From positions 37,527,234 to 37,591,233 of the forward strand of contig JBCFYV010011164.1 in NCBI GenBank assembly GCA_039000515.1: a stretch of DNA of 64,000 nucleotides, in the 5' to 3' direction. Positions 11,052 through 23,150 of this stretch are shown here, one piece after another (within the stretch, counting starts at the first letter, position 1; each line of letters starts with the position of its first letter). The position numbers and the translations under genes were made by a program. Under the pieces are notes generated by a model, which saw nothing but the letters and a program-made list of their open reading frames with translations, was not told the DNA's origin and made no database searches. Source of the stretch: Timema cristinae. Lineage: Eukaryota; Arthropoda; Insecta; Phasmatodea; Timematidae.

Positions 11052-13740
11052 ATAAATAAAAATAATATATTAGTCTCAAATAATTTTAAAATGTTTGGTC
11101 ACTATTACAAAACGCGAAACTTTAAAAATGGTATGAGATTCAATTTTTACTTTCTTGCTATTTTACAGGTAGAGAAAGTATTGCGATCGTAAAAAAATCC
11201 TAACTTGAGATTTTGATGAATCTCGACGTTTCATGACTCCCCGAATCCGAAAAGGTGGTTTTTGAATTTCCGTTGCTCTGTCTTATCTGTCTGTACTCCA
11301 ACTAGAGCCTAAACTATTTTACCCATAAGGTTAAAATTTGGTATCTAGGGTATTCATAGGGTTGCCCCGAGGGGTTTTTGGAATTGGATATATAACCATA
11401 AAATTAAGGTAGTTTACTGAAGGGCAAAAAGAGAAAAAGTCGATTTTATCAACATTGTCTCTAACGATTTTAATTAAATTTCATTTATAAAATTTATAAA
11501 TATTACCAACAAAATGGTTACCGTACTTTCAATATTTCAACAAAATGACTTTAAGGGCTCCGGTTTGAGGCGTAATTTATAATTTTTGATCATATCTCCG
11601 AAACTATTTGAGATACTAAATAACTTATCATTGAAAAATTATAGTACTATTAAAATTAAAAAACTTTTATATGAAATATATTTTTATAAAACCAACAGTT
11701 TTTGAGATATCGGCAAATATATTAATACAATTTCGTGAGCTTTTAGTTGTAAAGAGATACTACTTAAGTTTTAACGCAATAAATCTCTAATGCCATAGAG
11801 TAATTAAATATAAGTAAGTCTCTCAAAAAAGTTTGTTATTTTTCCTTTAACCTCTTAGATCATTGTTGTAGAAACATTTTTCTATCTCCATTTTGGACTC
11901 GATAGCTAATATTTACATTTAATAGCAAAACGATGACATGAAGTTGTGCAACACCTAATAAAATGTAGAAAATTTAATACGAAGTGTTGACCCATGTGGA
12001 CCCAATACCTTATACTTGAGTGAAAGAATTTAAAGTTTGCATTTTACCTCCCTCCATCTCCATTTTTCAGCTATTATATGCTGTTAAACCAACCACCAGA
12101 CCAGTTTTCACTTTCAGGACTTATTAATTACAATACGCTTGTGTACTGCGTGTCCAAAAGAGATGATTTCTTAATTTCTCTATTTCAACTTCTGAGCAAT
12201 GTGCTTGCTGTCAATCAAAGCTAAATACATTTTCTTAAGCCTCGAGTTCAAACTTTAAAGTGAATAAATAGAGAACAATGTGACAGTCGTGACATTCCTC
12301 TTGAATCTAAAATTGGTGTGTATTGTTAAGAGCTCACAAACTCTTTTCTAATCACCTTAGAAAAATTGTTTCAAACAAAGAAGTAAACTAAAATACATCA
12401 AGCACTTTCAGAACTTACTGAGAAAGGGGGAAACACAACATTTCAAAACTAAATTAAGCTTAGAAAAAAAAATTGTGCAACATGTCAACATTATATACTA
12501 TTCTGTAAACTATGAACCTTTAAGAAACTTTTAGAACCTTTATGAACCCGAAATTATTTAACAGTTCCAATTCAGGTTCCGGTTCTTCAGAATAGTGTTT
12601 TTAGGGTTCCGATTCTTGTTCTTTAAATAAATGTTAATTTCTGTTATCGGTTCCGGTTTGACTCTCTGGTACAAAGACATCTACCGTGTAAACGGGCATT
12701 GTGCAGCTATGCAGTGTAAGGACAGGTACTCTTGGTGGCATCTGTCGGAAACACTACAGTGTTGCCAACCAAAGGTGGTGTACCACCGTTTGGCTGTCGC
12801 CCGACTACGAATCTCCAAATTGACAGACGTGCCAATCTAGTTCATCGTAGAAAGGGCTGATTTATTGTTGGAGTACCCAGTCACTGTCGTGACTCTTAAC
12901 CTTGTGAATGATTGATCAATTACCTGATGACTGAAACCTATTAGATGAAGCTGTAAGAAAATTACAGAAGTATTAATGCATATTACACTGAGATGACAAT
13001 TGGTGATCGTGAGTGATTGCGCTGGGTCTCTGGTATAGGAAGGATGTTTGTTTTTGTTGTTGGGATAAGGTAGGTTGGTATAGTAGGAATGATCGCTTGT
13101 GGGTAATGGCGTAACGTGAGTCCAGGAATGGAATTGGAAGGATTTTCTTCTTGGGATTTGGTCCGGAGGTGATAGATATATTTCCATTCCTCATCTGGGG
13201 CCGACAATGTTGCCAGTATTATCCTCTGACTTGTAGAAAACCTATTCTGTTATCCCAGTAGCATCCGGCCGTGACAAAGGTAGTAATAGCTTGAGATGAA
13301 CGATTTGTGGGTTAAGGTCGGGTTTAGGTTTGGATCGAAGATAGGTCGTAAGACTGCTCCGCTACCTCTCGTGCTTAGTTTATTATTGCTAACATTATTA
13401 TTATATATGTATATGTGTGTGTTTTTTTTCAACTAAGAATTGTTCATCTAGCGTTTTTTTTTTCTAAGTTTATACTCTTTTTTTGCTTTTGAGTGGTTTC
13501 TTTGGGGGTGGAAAGTTGTATTATTATTTTTTTCATCTAGGATTATCAACTGGGTTTTTTATAATTTTTATAGCTATAACTAATTAATCCTGTACTAAGC
13601 GAGTCTCGGTCGTTTGTAGTACGTCTGTGGTTCTTGTGTGCCAGGGTGCCCCAGTGATTGTTCTGAGTATTTTGTTTTGTATGGTTTGGTGTACCGCACT
13701 CTTGTTCCACCCTGTATATCACATTGTGGCGTGTGTCTAG
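11052..13740. other. AT-rich stretch with probable decayed repeats
   Basis: 11150-11760 has the patchy, stop-rich character of an old dispersed repeat, but I cannot name it. 12500-12660 has many gaacc/ggttc motifs in both orientations, as in the subterminal regions of DNA transposons. Open frames at 12631-12840 and the three overlapping minus frames at 12837-13207 carry no recognisable domain. Confidence 0.4.
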
Positions 13741-13756
13741 CTCTGTTTGCGCGAGA

Positions 13757-13767
13757 GCGCATGCGCA
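13757..13767. promoter_or_regulatory. NRF1/Ewg-type palindromic site
   Basis: gcgcatgcgca matches the NRF1 consensus (Erect wing in insects). It lies in a short CpG-containing patch (13741-13825). The same 10-12-mer occurs inside two Harbinger-like elements at 16508-16519 and 49813-49824, so this site may also be transposon-derived. No gene start is visible downstream. Confidence 0.3.
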
Positions 13768-13825
13768 CCAACGTTATTTAATAATTAACCGTTCCGTCGA
13801 GAGCTCGGCGCTGTAAAACAGGTGA

Positions 13826-13987
13826 GCACTCTAGGTGAAGTGTTTCTCTTACGTTCACTGCCAGTGTTTAACATTGCTCTGAAATACGTTACCATTTTAA
13901 TGATTCCGTTTCGTATTTCGTGGTACGTGCTTCAAATTAACCTGCTTAACATTTTAAAACAAATGTGTACTGAAAGTATTTCATGAA
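13826..13987 (+). repeat. Dispersed repeat, copy 1 of an inverted pair
   Basis: It matches the reverse complement of 41908-42053. Shared blocks in order are gtgaagtgtttctc, gttcactgccagtgtt, tacgttaccatt, gattccgt and cattttaaaacaaatgt. This copy has about 14 extra bases near 13910. The family is unknown. Confidence 0.65.
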
Positions 13988-13989
13988 AT

Positions 13990-16390
13990 ATAAATTTTTT
14001 TTCTTTTGTCTTTTAAAAAATTAGCTCTCTAAAGAAGTGTATTTTTCTTTACGAAATGAGCTCATAAACGTATGAGATAAATCTATATTTGATTTTTTTT
14101 AGATACTTTGTTTTACAGCTTTCTTTATTTAGCAAATTTTCTGAAGCATACGTGTCTTATTATTTATTTTTTCTGTCTTTATACTAATTATAAAGATAGT
14201 GTAGGGATGCTGAAAAAATTTATTTTTAAATGTTGGCGAAACAGTTATTTTTTATTTAACCCTGATTCTGAAAATAATATTGTAATGCCTGTCGGTTTGT
14301 CTGAACTTCTGCGGTTATGGTCGATTAATTTAAAATCATTATTTCAGAATATGTCTATCCTATATCGATACGAGGTGCATATGCTTAGATCTAAATACTG
14401 ATTAAGAATGCTGTACCTAAAGGCACATATACAGATAGTATTGTGCATCGTAATAAAGCACAGGTATTACAAACACACAACAAAACATTTGCATAAATAC
14501 TAATAAAATCGTTATAATGCGAACTGACATTATTTATAATCTGGTTTGACAGTGTTGTTATATTTATATTTTGGAAAATTTTATATTAATCTGAAAGGAT
14601 ACACTTTAAAATGGGAGGTAGACATACTTAACCGAAGATACAAACACAAATATTAAGGTATGAGATTTTTTTAAAAATTACTGTATATTTTGCACAGTGT
14701 ATTTGGTTATAGACACGGGAAGAACGAATACGTTAACACATGAAGGGTTCATCAGGCACCGCAGGAAAAGTGCCTATGGCCTACGAATTGTTTAAGGATT
14801 ATTAAGGTAGGATTGTGTTAAAAATAAATTAGAAAATCTCCTTTAAAAATAAGATAAAATATTTTGGGTCAGAAAGAATATGTACCGTAATTATTAAAAT
14901 TATATTTTTTTAAAATTCCACAATTTCGGCTACTATAACCTTTACTATGAAAGTTTTTTTTAGTTGGGTTCTCGTTGCAGCAAAATCTTTGATAACGCCC
15001 TCAAAGTTCATATCACACGTAATATCGCTCTCAATGCATACGTGATCTTGTCTCATAGTTGATCGCACACAGTTATTGATTTAATTAAGTATTAAAATCA
15101 TATGTTTTCTTCTTCCGATCCAACTATCAAAGATAAATCCTCAAAGCAATACACACATCTGGAAAACTTCTAACAAGTTTAAACAACGTTTGGAATTTGG
15201 AATTTCTGCTACATAATTATGTTATATCCCGTACACCACAGAAAACTTCACAAACTCATCAACAAAGCCTTCTCATTCTTCTGATTGACCAATTATACTA
15301 CTAGACTGCTGTGGAACATTGATATATTTCAGCAATGATATTTAAATTTTACTCCAATCATTTATTTTTACTTTTTGACATAACCAGTTTTGTATTTCCT
15401 ATTAAATATACACAACATTTTAGGTTAGGTCAATCTCAGTCAACACCATGAATTATATATGAAGAGCTACGTACCTGAGAAAAGAAGTAGCAAAACCGGG
15501 TTATAAAACTGAGATTAACGGTTGGAGAGCTCGTTGTGCTGACCTAATTACCCCCTCTATCTTCAAATGTTGGCACTATCATCGCTAACAGCTGCGGACA
15601 TTCATTCGGTATTGCTTGCTTGCGGGATCACACCATGGAGTTTTTTTTACGTAATCATGCACAGCAGTTTTGATCCATTAATACTCACATCACTCTCGTC
15701 GTGGTTTAATGACTAACAAAATAAAATGCCGTGATCGTGTCTCGGTGTTTCAATTAAATGTTGATACGAAACCTAAGGCTCTTCTAGATGGTTCACATTA
15801 ATTGCGGTACAACTAATATGGGTACACACAAATTGCGGGACAACTCATTCCGAGATCGATAATGTCCTTTACATGAAGCTGCAGATTGAAAATTAAATTC
15901 AAATGACTTTGTTCAAAATGGAACATGAAGGTTAGGTTACTTTAGCTTAAGTTAGGTTAGGTTAGGTAGTAGATAGTGGTTAAGAGTTGAATGGGATTAC
16001 AAGTGGTTCCACATTCGTGGGGACCGGCTGACAGGTATACTTTACCACGCAATTCGAGTGCGCCCATTCTAGAAAGTAAGAAGCATAGAAGGAAAAACTA
16101 ATTCCGTCATTTGGGTGGTTCATAATTTAAAGTTGTTGAAATTGAGTAATTTTAAATTACATTATTCCCAGTTAAAGGTTTAAAATTAAATAAACCATAC
16201 CCTTTTATAGCAAATTTTGTAATACAAGTGCCAAGGCCTACAAGCACCAAAAATCCTGCACTGTGTGCGAGGAATATAGGGGGAAAGTCACAATTTCACA
16301 GTATTTCCAGGACGACTTTTGTTTTATCTCAAACCCCGTAAGGACCCAAGCAAATACTTTAAAAAAAAAAAATTAAGTTACAGTAAATAT
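13990..16390. other. AT-rich stretch, nothing firm
   Basis: A 97-residue open frame at 14108-14401 has AT-driven composition (many F, Y, L, K, N) and no recognised domain. A short run of three TTAGG units is at 15952-15967. I see no exon or complete element. Confidence 0.45.
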
Positions 16391-16392
16391 GC

Positions 16393-16946
16393 CTCAAGGC
16401 GGTTCACACTGAAAGCTAAGCTAAGCTATGCCTTGCTACGTCGCGCTTTGTTTTTTTCCATTGCTAGCGGGAAATTTTTCTACCGCCCATCTTGAGCCAT
16501 CTGAAGTTGCGCATGCGCATAACGTGGCTTGGATTACATATTGAACAAACACAGTGCTGGATGGTTGAAAAGAGCCAAAGAAGTGTTAAATATTGTTTTC
16601 AGTTTGTTTCACGTGTATTTAAATAATATTCTATTTAGGTTTTACATTTAATGAGTGTTTTATATTAAAATGGAATTTTAACTGAACAAGTCAAACCTCC
16701 ACTTCCTAGATTCTCTTCTTCAGTATTTCATACTGAATCTCAAATAAGACATTTTGGAGTGTGCCATAACTTAACTTGACTGAAAAGACTAGAGAGAAAC
16801 CACATTAAATTCAGGAGGGAAAAGAGGAACCATAGCATACTTAGCTTAGATTAGCAAAAGTGTGAACCAACTGACAAAACTTAGCACAACATCACACCAT
16901 AGAATAAATAACATAGTCTTAGCTTTCTGCGTGAATCGGCCTTAAG
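16393..16946 (-). mobile_element. Harbinger-like non-autonomous DNA transposon, copy 1
   Basis: Terminal inverted repeats: the left end aaggcggttcacactgaaag and the right end, read in reverse, aaggccgattcacgcagaaa. Both continue into repeated gctaagcta motifs. The interior shares blocks in opposite orientation with 49037-50009, including tgcgcatgcgca next to a gatggctc/gagccatc block, and a gtttgacttgttca block. No transposase frame survives. The PIF/Harbinger assignment rests on TIR style and a possible TTA/TAA-type junction, and is not certain. Confidence 0.65.
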
Positions 16947-17224
16947 ACCTCTTTTAACCATAATCTAAAGTGCATCAGAAAGGTCTCATAATTGTCCATC
17001 AGACGGCAGTGCTAACTCACTTTGAGGTAAACATTGGTATCTCCCACTATTTCCCCTGTACACTTTAATGGTTTCAAATGTGAATTCAAATAGTAAAAAT
17101 AAAACTTTGTTTTTTATCCGTACATATACTCTAATTAAAAGTGTACATTATGTGATCTACATTCACTAGCAGTTTTTTATCTGCACGTATAGCTATTAAA
17201 ATTAATTACTTGAACGCCTCTTTC

Positions 17225-17440
17225 TAGCCGTTCGGTCTACCTAAATATTTAAACAATGGATAAAAGGGTAATAAGGTAAAATGTATAGGATATTTACCCG
17301 CATTTCGTAAAGAAAGCGAGAGGAAACATCATATAGGGAAAATACAACTTGGTACACCCTCCAGGATTCAATCCTCGACCTCCCCATAAATGATGAACCA
17401 GATACGATGATAGTGAGGTTTAGTACTCGGGCTGTTGATA
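17225..17440 (-). repeat. Old SINE-B copy
   Basis: Minus-oriented: remnant tail (gccgttcggtctac), body (tacccgcatttcgtaaagaa; ccaggattcaatcctcgacc) and decayed head. Followed at 17468-17488 by an (AAT)7 run. Confidence 0.5.
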
Positions 17441-17744
17441 AAAGCACAATCATATAATCAAATAACAAATAATAATAATAATAATAATCATTTTAAAGGC
17501 GTCCTAGGTTTACGTGTCAATTTGCTATGGCTGAAAACAAAGGTTGGTATATTCTATGTAATGTGCAATGGCTATCAAAAAATGTAACATTCTTGTACAA
17601 TGGCTTCAAATCAAATCAAATTCTAATAATATTTTGAGTGTGAGGCCCTACATAGCGAATTAATTGTCATTTCATAGCGTTACAAGAAGGATGAATATTA
17701 ACTATTCACGAGCCCAATAGCGAAAAAGCGCTAATCTTGTCCCA

Positions 17745-17890
17745 CACATCGGTTTGGACGTGGACTGAACGTCAATATCGTCTAGTCTGGTTTGCCGGTG
17801 TATTGAGGGTGCTTTTTTCTTAGTGTTTTACCACCCTAACGCTAAGCAAATTATTGTGCACTTAGTTTAAAATTCTACCTTCCTCCTCAC
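17745..17890 (+). repeat. Old SINE-B fragment
   Basis: The plus-oriented head remnant is followed by ggtgtattgagggtgctttt and a body ending ctaccttcctcctcactcc. The 3' tail is absent. Confidence 0.4.
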
Positions 17891-17943
17891 TCCATAAAAC
17901 TTATTGTAAAATGTTAATAAAGCCTTTAAAATTGTGTACACAC

Positions 17944-17944
<1 letters not shown>

Positions 17945-17974
<30 letters not shown>
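17945..17974. repeat. (CA)n microsatellite
   Basis: About 15 uninterrupted CA units, usable as a length-variable marker. Confidence 0.9.
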
Positions 17975-17976
<2 letters not shown>

Positions 17977-18817
17977 CACCTTTTGAAATTTTGATGATGC
18001 ATCTTCCGACTTAGCTAAGTCCCCAGTTCAATTCCCGGTGAGTTTGGGACTTCTTTTACAGTGTGAACGGTTGGGGGGAAAGATTGTTTCGTCATTCTTA
18101 AAGTTAATCATATTTGAAAGTCTTGTGATGGTATAATCAGCTAATTAAGAAAAATCACGTTAATAGAAGCAAAAAAAAAAAATATATATCCATAAACTTT
18201 GTTTGTCTATAGCAACTGCCAAGGTCCCGCGTTATACTGCAGATAAGGGCCAGCAAAGAAGTTCCGCAAAGATGGGATTTGTTCCGTTTCTCTCGTTAGT
18301 ACGTGAACGTTCTGGGCTATGGTTGCTGTGTTTGTCCCATGATTAAGTTAGGAAAAGCGCTTAAAGTCGTCTGCACGTGTATTCAATTTTAACATAAAAT
18401 ACTACGAAAACGATTAGTGTTTTGTATACTCAAATATACATTCTCTAAATTCATATTTTCCCTCAACTCTTGGGTAAAATGTAAACAATGATAAACGCCA
18501 AACTTGTCCTAATGCCAATTTATAAAAATACTTATAATTTACATTAAAACTTTTTTTTTTTACCAAACACCTACTTTCCTGTGTTCTTTTTTATTTTTCA
18601 AATGGCAACATCTTTGACCTTTTATCTAGAAATGCCTACCCTGGAGGGAGTGTTTCATTTACTCACTGACATTTCACGGTACACTCTAAGCTAAAACTGT
18701 TGTAACGATAGGTTTCTTACTTATCAAGATTGGTGGCAAGCTTAGAGGTACGTCGTAGCAAAAATGCAATAAACATTCAGTCATTATTATAAACTATTCA
18801 ATTACTTCTTTTTATAT

Positions 18818-19067
18818 AGCACCACATCTTACTACCCGTTCGGTTTATACGCTTGTGTACTGATTACGATAATGGTTTTAGGAATTAGGAAAGAATATAT
18901 TTAGAGGAAATGTATCCACATTTGCGTGGAAGGAGAGTGGAAAACTATTTGTGGAAAAATACCCTTCAGTACACCCGACCTATATACGAACCTCGATCTC
19001 CCCGTCATCGGGTCGGTCTAGTCTACTGCAAGAGTTGCGCGTTAGACCACGCGGCCACCGAAGCGAG
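18818..19067 (-). repeat. SINE-B, near full length
   Basis: Minus-oriented: shared tail (gcaccacatcttactaccc), body (atttgcgtggaaggagagtg) and tRNA-like head ending accacgcggccaccgaagcg. The 69-residue open frame at 18910-19119 is read through the antisense of this SINE. Its peptide YPHLRGRRVEN...LDHAATEAS is the kind of spurious product that automatic gene prediction reports in stick-insect genomes. Confidence 0.8.
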
Positions 19068-19069
19068 TA

Positions 19070-21160
19070 ATTTAATCACTAAATATTATTTATTTATGTG
19101 TACATTCTATGGCTTGTAGTGTTATGAGTCTTTATCTAACTTCAATTTAGAATAAGTAAAATATTTTAATAGGTACTGCACCAGCATTCGTCTAGTGAGT
19201 ACGAAGAACCACATAGTTACATAATCGTGTCCAAATTGCGTGTTTATATGGTATTAGGTATCTGTATGGTATTTCTCTAAATGGAGTGGTTCCGGATGGA
19301 AAGACAATATAGAAACGAAAAACTCTATAAATGGTTGTCTTCACCCAAAATGGTTCCATCGCTTGGTCAGATCCATACAATATACACATTTCAAAGCTCC
19401 GAAACTTTATACAAAATAGTTTATATATTATTAATTTTTTTTTATTGGTTGGTTGTCCCTCAAATCTTCTCGCTAGCCTTTTGTGTACACGAATCTGAAT
19501 GATTTATTTTATGTTTTTAATTAATTTTTTTTTTCAATATGCATGTTTTTTTTTATTGTATGCAGGGAATTGAAGGGTTGGTTCGTATGAAGGGCTGTTT
19601 GGGATATAGGGTCGGGGTGGGTAAGCCAATTGGGTTGAGGTCAGGACAGGGTGGCAGATTAAAAGTAAACAGCGTGTATATACTGTGTATGTACATTTAG
19701 ACGTATATAATGTATAACGTAGACATCAGACTCATTCCCCTAAAATGGATACTGCAGCTTTTGTCTGAGGTTCATTGTCGTGTTGCAGTTGGGACAATAC
19801 CTGGGCTCTACCAATTAATAATGTACCCAAAATATTCAATGGGAATCGAATAGAAATGGAAAAAAATAGGTAGGGGGATGGGTTCGGGAGGCAAGATTAT
19901 AAAGGCGCGTTGTAAAAAAGCTATTCGAATGGTTTAGACAATCCATACTTCCCCCCTCCCAATTTTTTTATATACATATATATGTGCGGAAAAAAATTAC
20001 ATCGAGCTAAAAAATCCATTCAACATGAATATATATATATATTATTTTTGTATTTTGTGCGTGTATATGTGTTGAATTGCCTTGTTCACAAATAGTCTGT
20101 TTACCTCTCCGCCCCCGTTTCTATGGATTCCACGCTGGTAAACTATACAAAAAAAAAAAATCCAATTATGATGTGCGTGACATTTTACATATCGTTTGAT
20201 TACGAAAATAAAAATTATATGTCGAGAAAGACTGAGGAATAATACATGACGTAGATTGTTTCTGATATTAATTGGATTTTTTAAAAGTATTTTATATTTT
20301 ATTTTACATTTTGTTCGCTTGTTTATTCTTGTATTTCTTTTCTTCGTACAATTTATGTTATTGTTTTGACTTCCTTACTTTTATAACTTATTTTTTTGTT
20401 TGACTTAATTTAACTTTACCCAGTATAGTCTTTATCACAATTTTTTTCATCCTTTGCCTTATAATTAATTTTTAATTTTGTCCTTTTATCTATTGTACTC
20501 ATTGATTCTTAATAGTGTTAGGTTATAAATCACTGCTGTGCCTCTCTTGATAATTAAAAGAAAATATAATTTGAACTTTGAATTTTTAAATTTAATAAAA
20601 AAAAGATATAAAGCAAGGTTATTAATTGTTAAATTTAAGGGTTAGGCATGAGGAGGGTAGATCTTAGAAAACGTTTGCGTGCTTTAACGTGGGGAGAAAT
20701 TACGAAAATCACCCCTAGCATAGATTCGAATTACTTGACTTCCCACCAACGGTGAGCCTGATGCTTTAAATCGCGTGACCACTGGCGTGGGTTTGGCAAT
20801 TGATAAAAATTCAAATTTTAAAATTCACACCAATATAATTATTAATAATTATTGTTCTTTATTTAAAATTATACAAATACGTTTTACTTGTTTATATTTG
20901 GCATTTGGATTTACGTAGAGTATGGGTATTATTTTATTTATCAATATAAAGTTACAAAAAAGAATTGTGATATAGATTATAAAAATCTTTTGACCAACGT
21001 TTCATAAATTATTTTACTTTCATAGCTCTTTAATAGTCTACCTTTATTTAAAAGATAGCCGTTTGATTTGATCACTATTAAGTAGGCTACTTTTTTTAAA
21101 ATTAAATGTAAACAATATTTATCACTTTTTAACTTTTTTAAGTATTTTTGTGTGCATTGA
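19070..21160. other. AT-rich stretch, nothing firm
   Basis: Contains only an old minus-oriented SINE-B fragment (about 20645-20795: gaggagggtagatcttagaa; ctagcatagattcgaatta) and overlapping short open frames on both strands around 19192-19502. No gene recognised. Confidence 0.5.
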
Positions 21161-21161
21161 G

Positions 21162-22551
21162 TCTAGACTATCGAGTTGCATCCCAAGTATCACCCCTAGA
21201 CCGAGTTGCGTCCCAAGTATCACCCCTAGACCAAGTTGCGTCCCAAGTATCACCCCTAGACCGAGTTGCGTCCCAAGTATCACCCCTAGACCAAGTTGCG
21301 TCCCAAGTATCACCCCTAGACCAAGTTGCGTCCCAAGTATCCCCCCTAGACCGAGTTGCGTCCCAAGTATCACCCCTAGACCGAGTTGCGTCCCAAGTAT
21401 CACCCCTAGACCGAGTTGCGTCCCAAGTATCACCCCTAGACCGAGTTGCGTCCCAAGTATCACCCCTAGACCGAGTTGCGTCCCAAGTATCACCCCTAGA
21501 CCGAGTTGCGTCCCAAGTATCACCCCTAGACCGAGTTGCGTCCCAAGTATCACCCCTAGACCGAGTTGCGTCCCAAGTATCACCCCTAGACCGAGTTGCG
21601 TCCCAAGTATCACCCCTAGACCGAGTTGAGTCCCAAGTATCACCCCTAGACCGAGTTGCGTCCCAAGTATCACCCCTAGACCAAGTTGCGTCCCAATTAT
21701 CACACCTAGACCAAGTTGCGTCCCAAGTATGACCCCTAGACCGAGTTGCGTCCCAAGTATCACCCCTAGACCGAGTTGCGTCCCAAGTATCACCCCTAGA
21801 CCCAGTTGCGTCCCAAGTATCACCCCTAGACCGAGTTGCGTCCCAAGTATCACCCTAGACCTAGTTGCGTCCCAAGTATCACCCTAGACCGAGTTGCGTC
21901 CCAAGTATCACCCCTAGACCGAGTTGCGTCCCAAGTATCACCCCTAGACCGAGTTGCGTCCCAAGTATCACCCCTAGACCTAGTTGCGTCCCAAGTATCA
22001 CCCCTAGACCGAGTTGCGTCCCAAGTATCACCCCTAGACCAAGTTGCGTCCCAAGTATCACCCCTAGACCGAGTTGCGTCCCAAGTATCACCCCTAGACC
22101 TAGTTGCGTCCCAAGTATCCCCCCTAGACCAAGTTGCGTCCCAAGTATCACCCCTAGACCGAGTTGCGTCCCAAGTATCACCCCTAGACCTAGTTGCGTC
22201 CCAAGTATCACCCCTAGACCCAGTTGCGTCCCAAGTATCACCCCTAGACCTAGTTCGTCCCAAGTATCACCTAGACAAGTTGCGTCCCAAGTATCACCCC
22301 TAGACCGAGTTGCGTCCCAAGTATCACCCCTAGACCTAGTTGCGTCCCAAGTATCCCCCTAGACCAAGTTGCGTCCCAAGTATCACCCTAGACCGAGTTG
22401 CATCCCAAGTATCACCCCTAGACCAAGTTGCGTCCCAAGTATCACCCCTAGACAAGTTGCATCCCAAGTATCCCCCTTGACCAAGTGCGTCCCAAGTATC
22501 ACCCTAGACCAAGTTGCGTCCCAAGTATCACCCTAGACCGAGTTGCGTCCC
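21162..22551. repeat. 30-bp minisatellite, about 46 units
   Basis: Head-to-tail array of a 30-bp unit built from gttgcgtcccaagtatcacc plus ten more bases (cctagaccna, where n varies). The period is exactly 30 for about 35 units; beyond about 22240 several units lose one to three bases. Because 30 is divisible by three and the unit lacks stops in several frames, long open frames appear on both strands (for example 21122-21853 minus, repeating VILGTQLGLG; 21148-21732 plus, repeating VASQVSPLDR). These lack codon-bias, splice or homology support, so I treat the array as non-coding. There are no spacers, so it is not a CRISPR array. Confidence 0.95.
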
Positions 22552-22984
22552 GAAGAGGGAACAGATAAAGTTTTACTACCACCCGAGTTGCGTTCAAAGA
22601 ATGAAGTTTAATAAATAAAATAATATTGGAAGGGTCAACAAATGTATGTTCAGAATGACACATTAATTTATAATTCAATAGTCAAATTTTAGACAAAGCA
22701 ACCAAACCTAACAAGCAAACAGCAAACAGATTTTGAATATAGAATGAATGTTTGTCATGTTTTTACTGTAAACAATTGACTTTATTGTTCTAGTAATAGA
22801 GTTAGAAGTGAGATGCGGCTGTTCCCAACTCTGTACACCCCCCATCCCCCCCCCCCCCCTCGGGTCGGTCTGGTGGTCACAGGACGCAACTCGGTATCCT
22901 CCTCACACTCCTAATGACACCAAAACAAGTTTCTGGTCGCAACCCGCTACTCTTAAAGTTCTTCGCATATTTACATTAATGGGG

Positions 22985-23150
22985 TACGGATGAGAAAGGT
23001 AGAATTTATAGGAAGTAGGCCCACATTTGAATAAAAACTAAACGTAATACGTACTGCTGGTATTCAAACCCCAACCTCTACTTAAACCATAAACGAGGCC
23101 AAATGAGGTTGATACCTTAGCCTGCGTGCCCACCAATGCGAATGTCTCTG
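22985..23150 (-). repeat. Old SINE-B fragment
   Basis: Minus-oriented body (atgagaaaggtagaatttat; ggtattcaaaccccaacctc) with decayed head (ccttagcctgcgtgcccacc). The tail is lost. Confidence 0.45.

Noticed and set aside
12748..13220. hAT-like element suggested by cagtgttgccaacc at 12756
   Set aside because: The other gttgcc-type sequence near 13208 is in the same, not inverted, orientation, and no duplication was found.
13741..13830. Promoter with first 5' untranslated exon (NRF1 site followed by cag|gtgagc)
   Set aside because: The donor-like gtgagc at 13822 borders a dispersed repeat (13826-13987), and the site type is also carried by transposons; no downstream coding exon joins it.
14108..14401. 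97-residue plus-strand protein
   Set aside because: AT-driven composition, no recognised domain, and no splice or promoter context.
15952..15967. Telomeric (TTAGG)n
   Set aside because: Only three units, interstitial, and easily produced by chance in this composition.
21122..21853. 243-codon minus-strand open frame as a repeat protein gene
   Set aside because: It exists only because the tandem unit is 30 bases and lacks stops; several frames on both strands are equally open, and there is no homology or splice support.
21162..22551. CRISPR array
   Set aside because: The repeats are contiguous without spacers and the genome is clearly eukaryotic.
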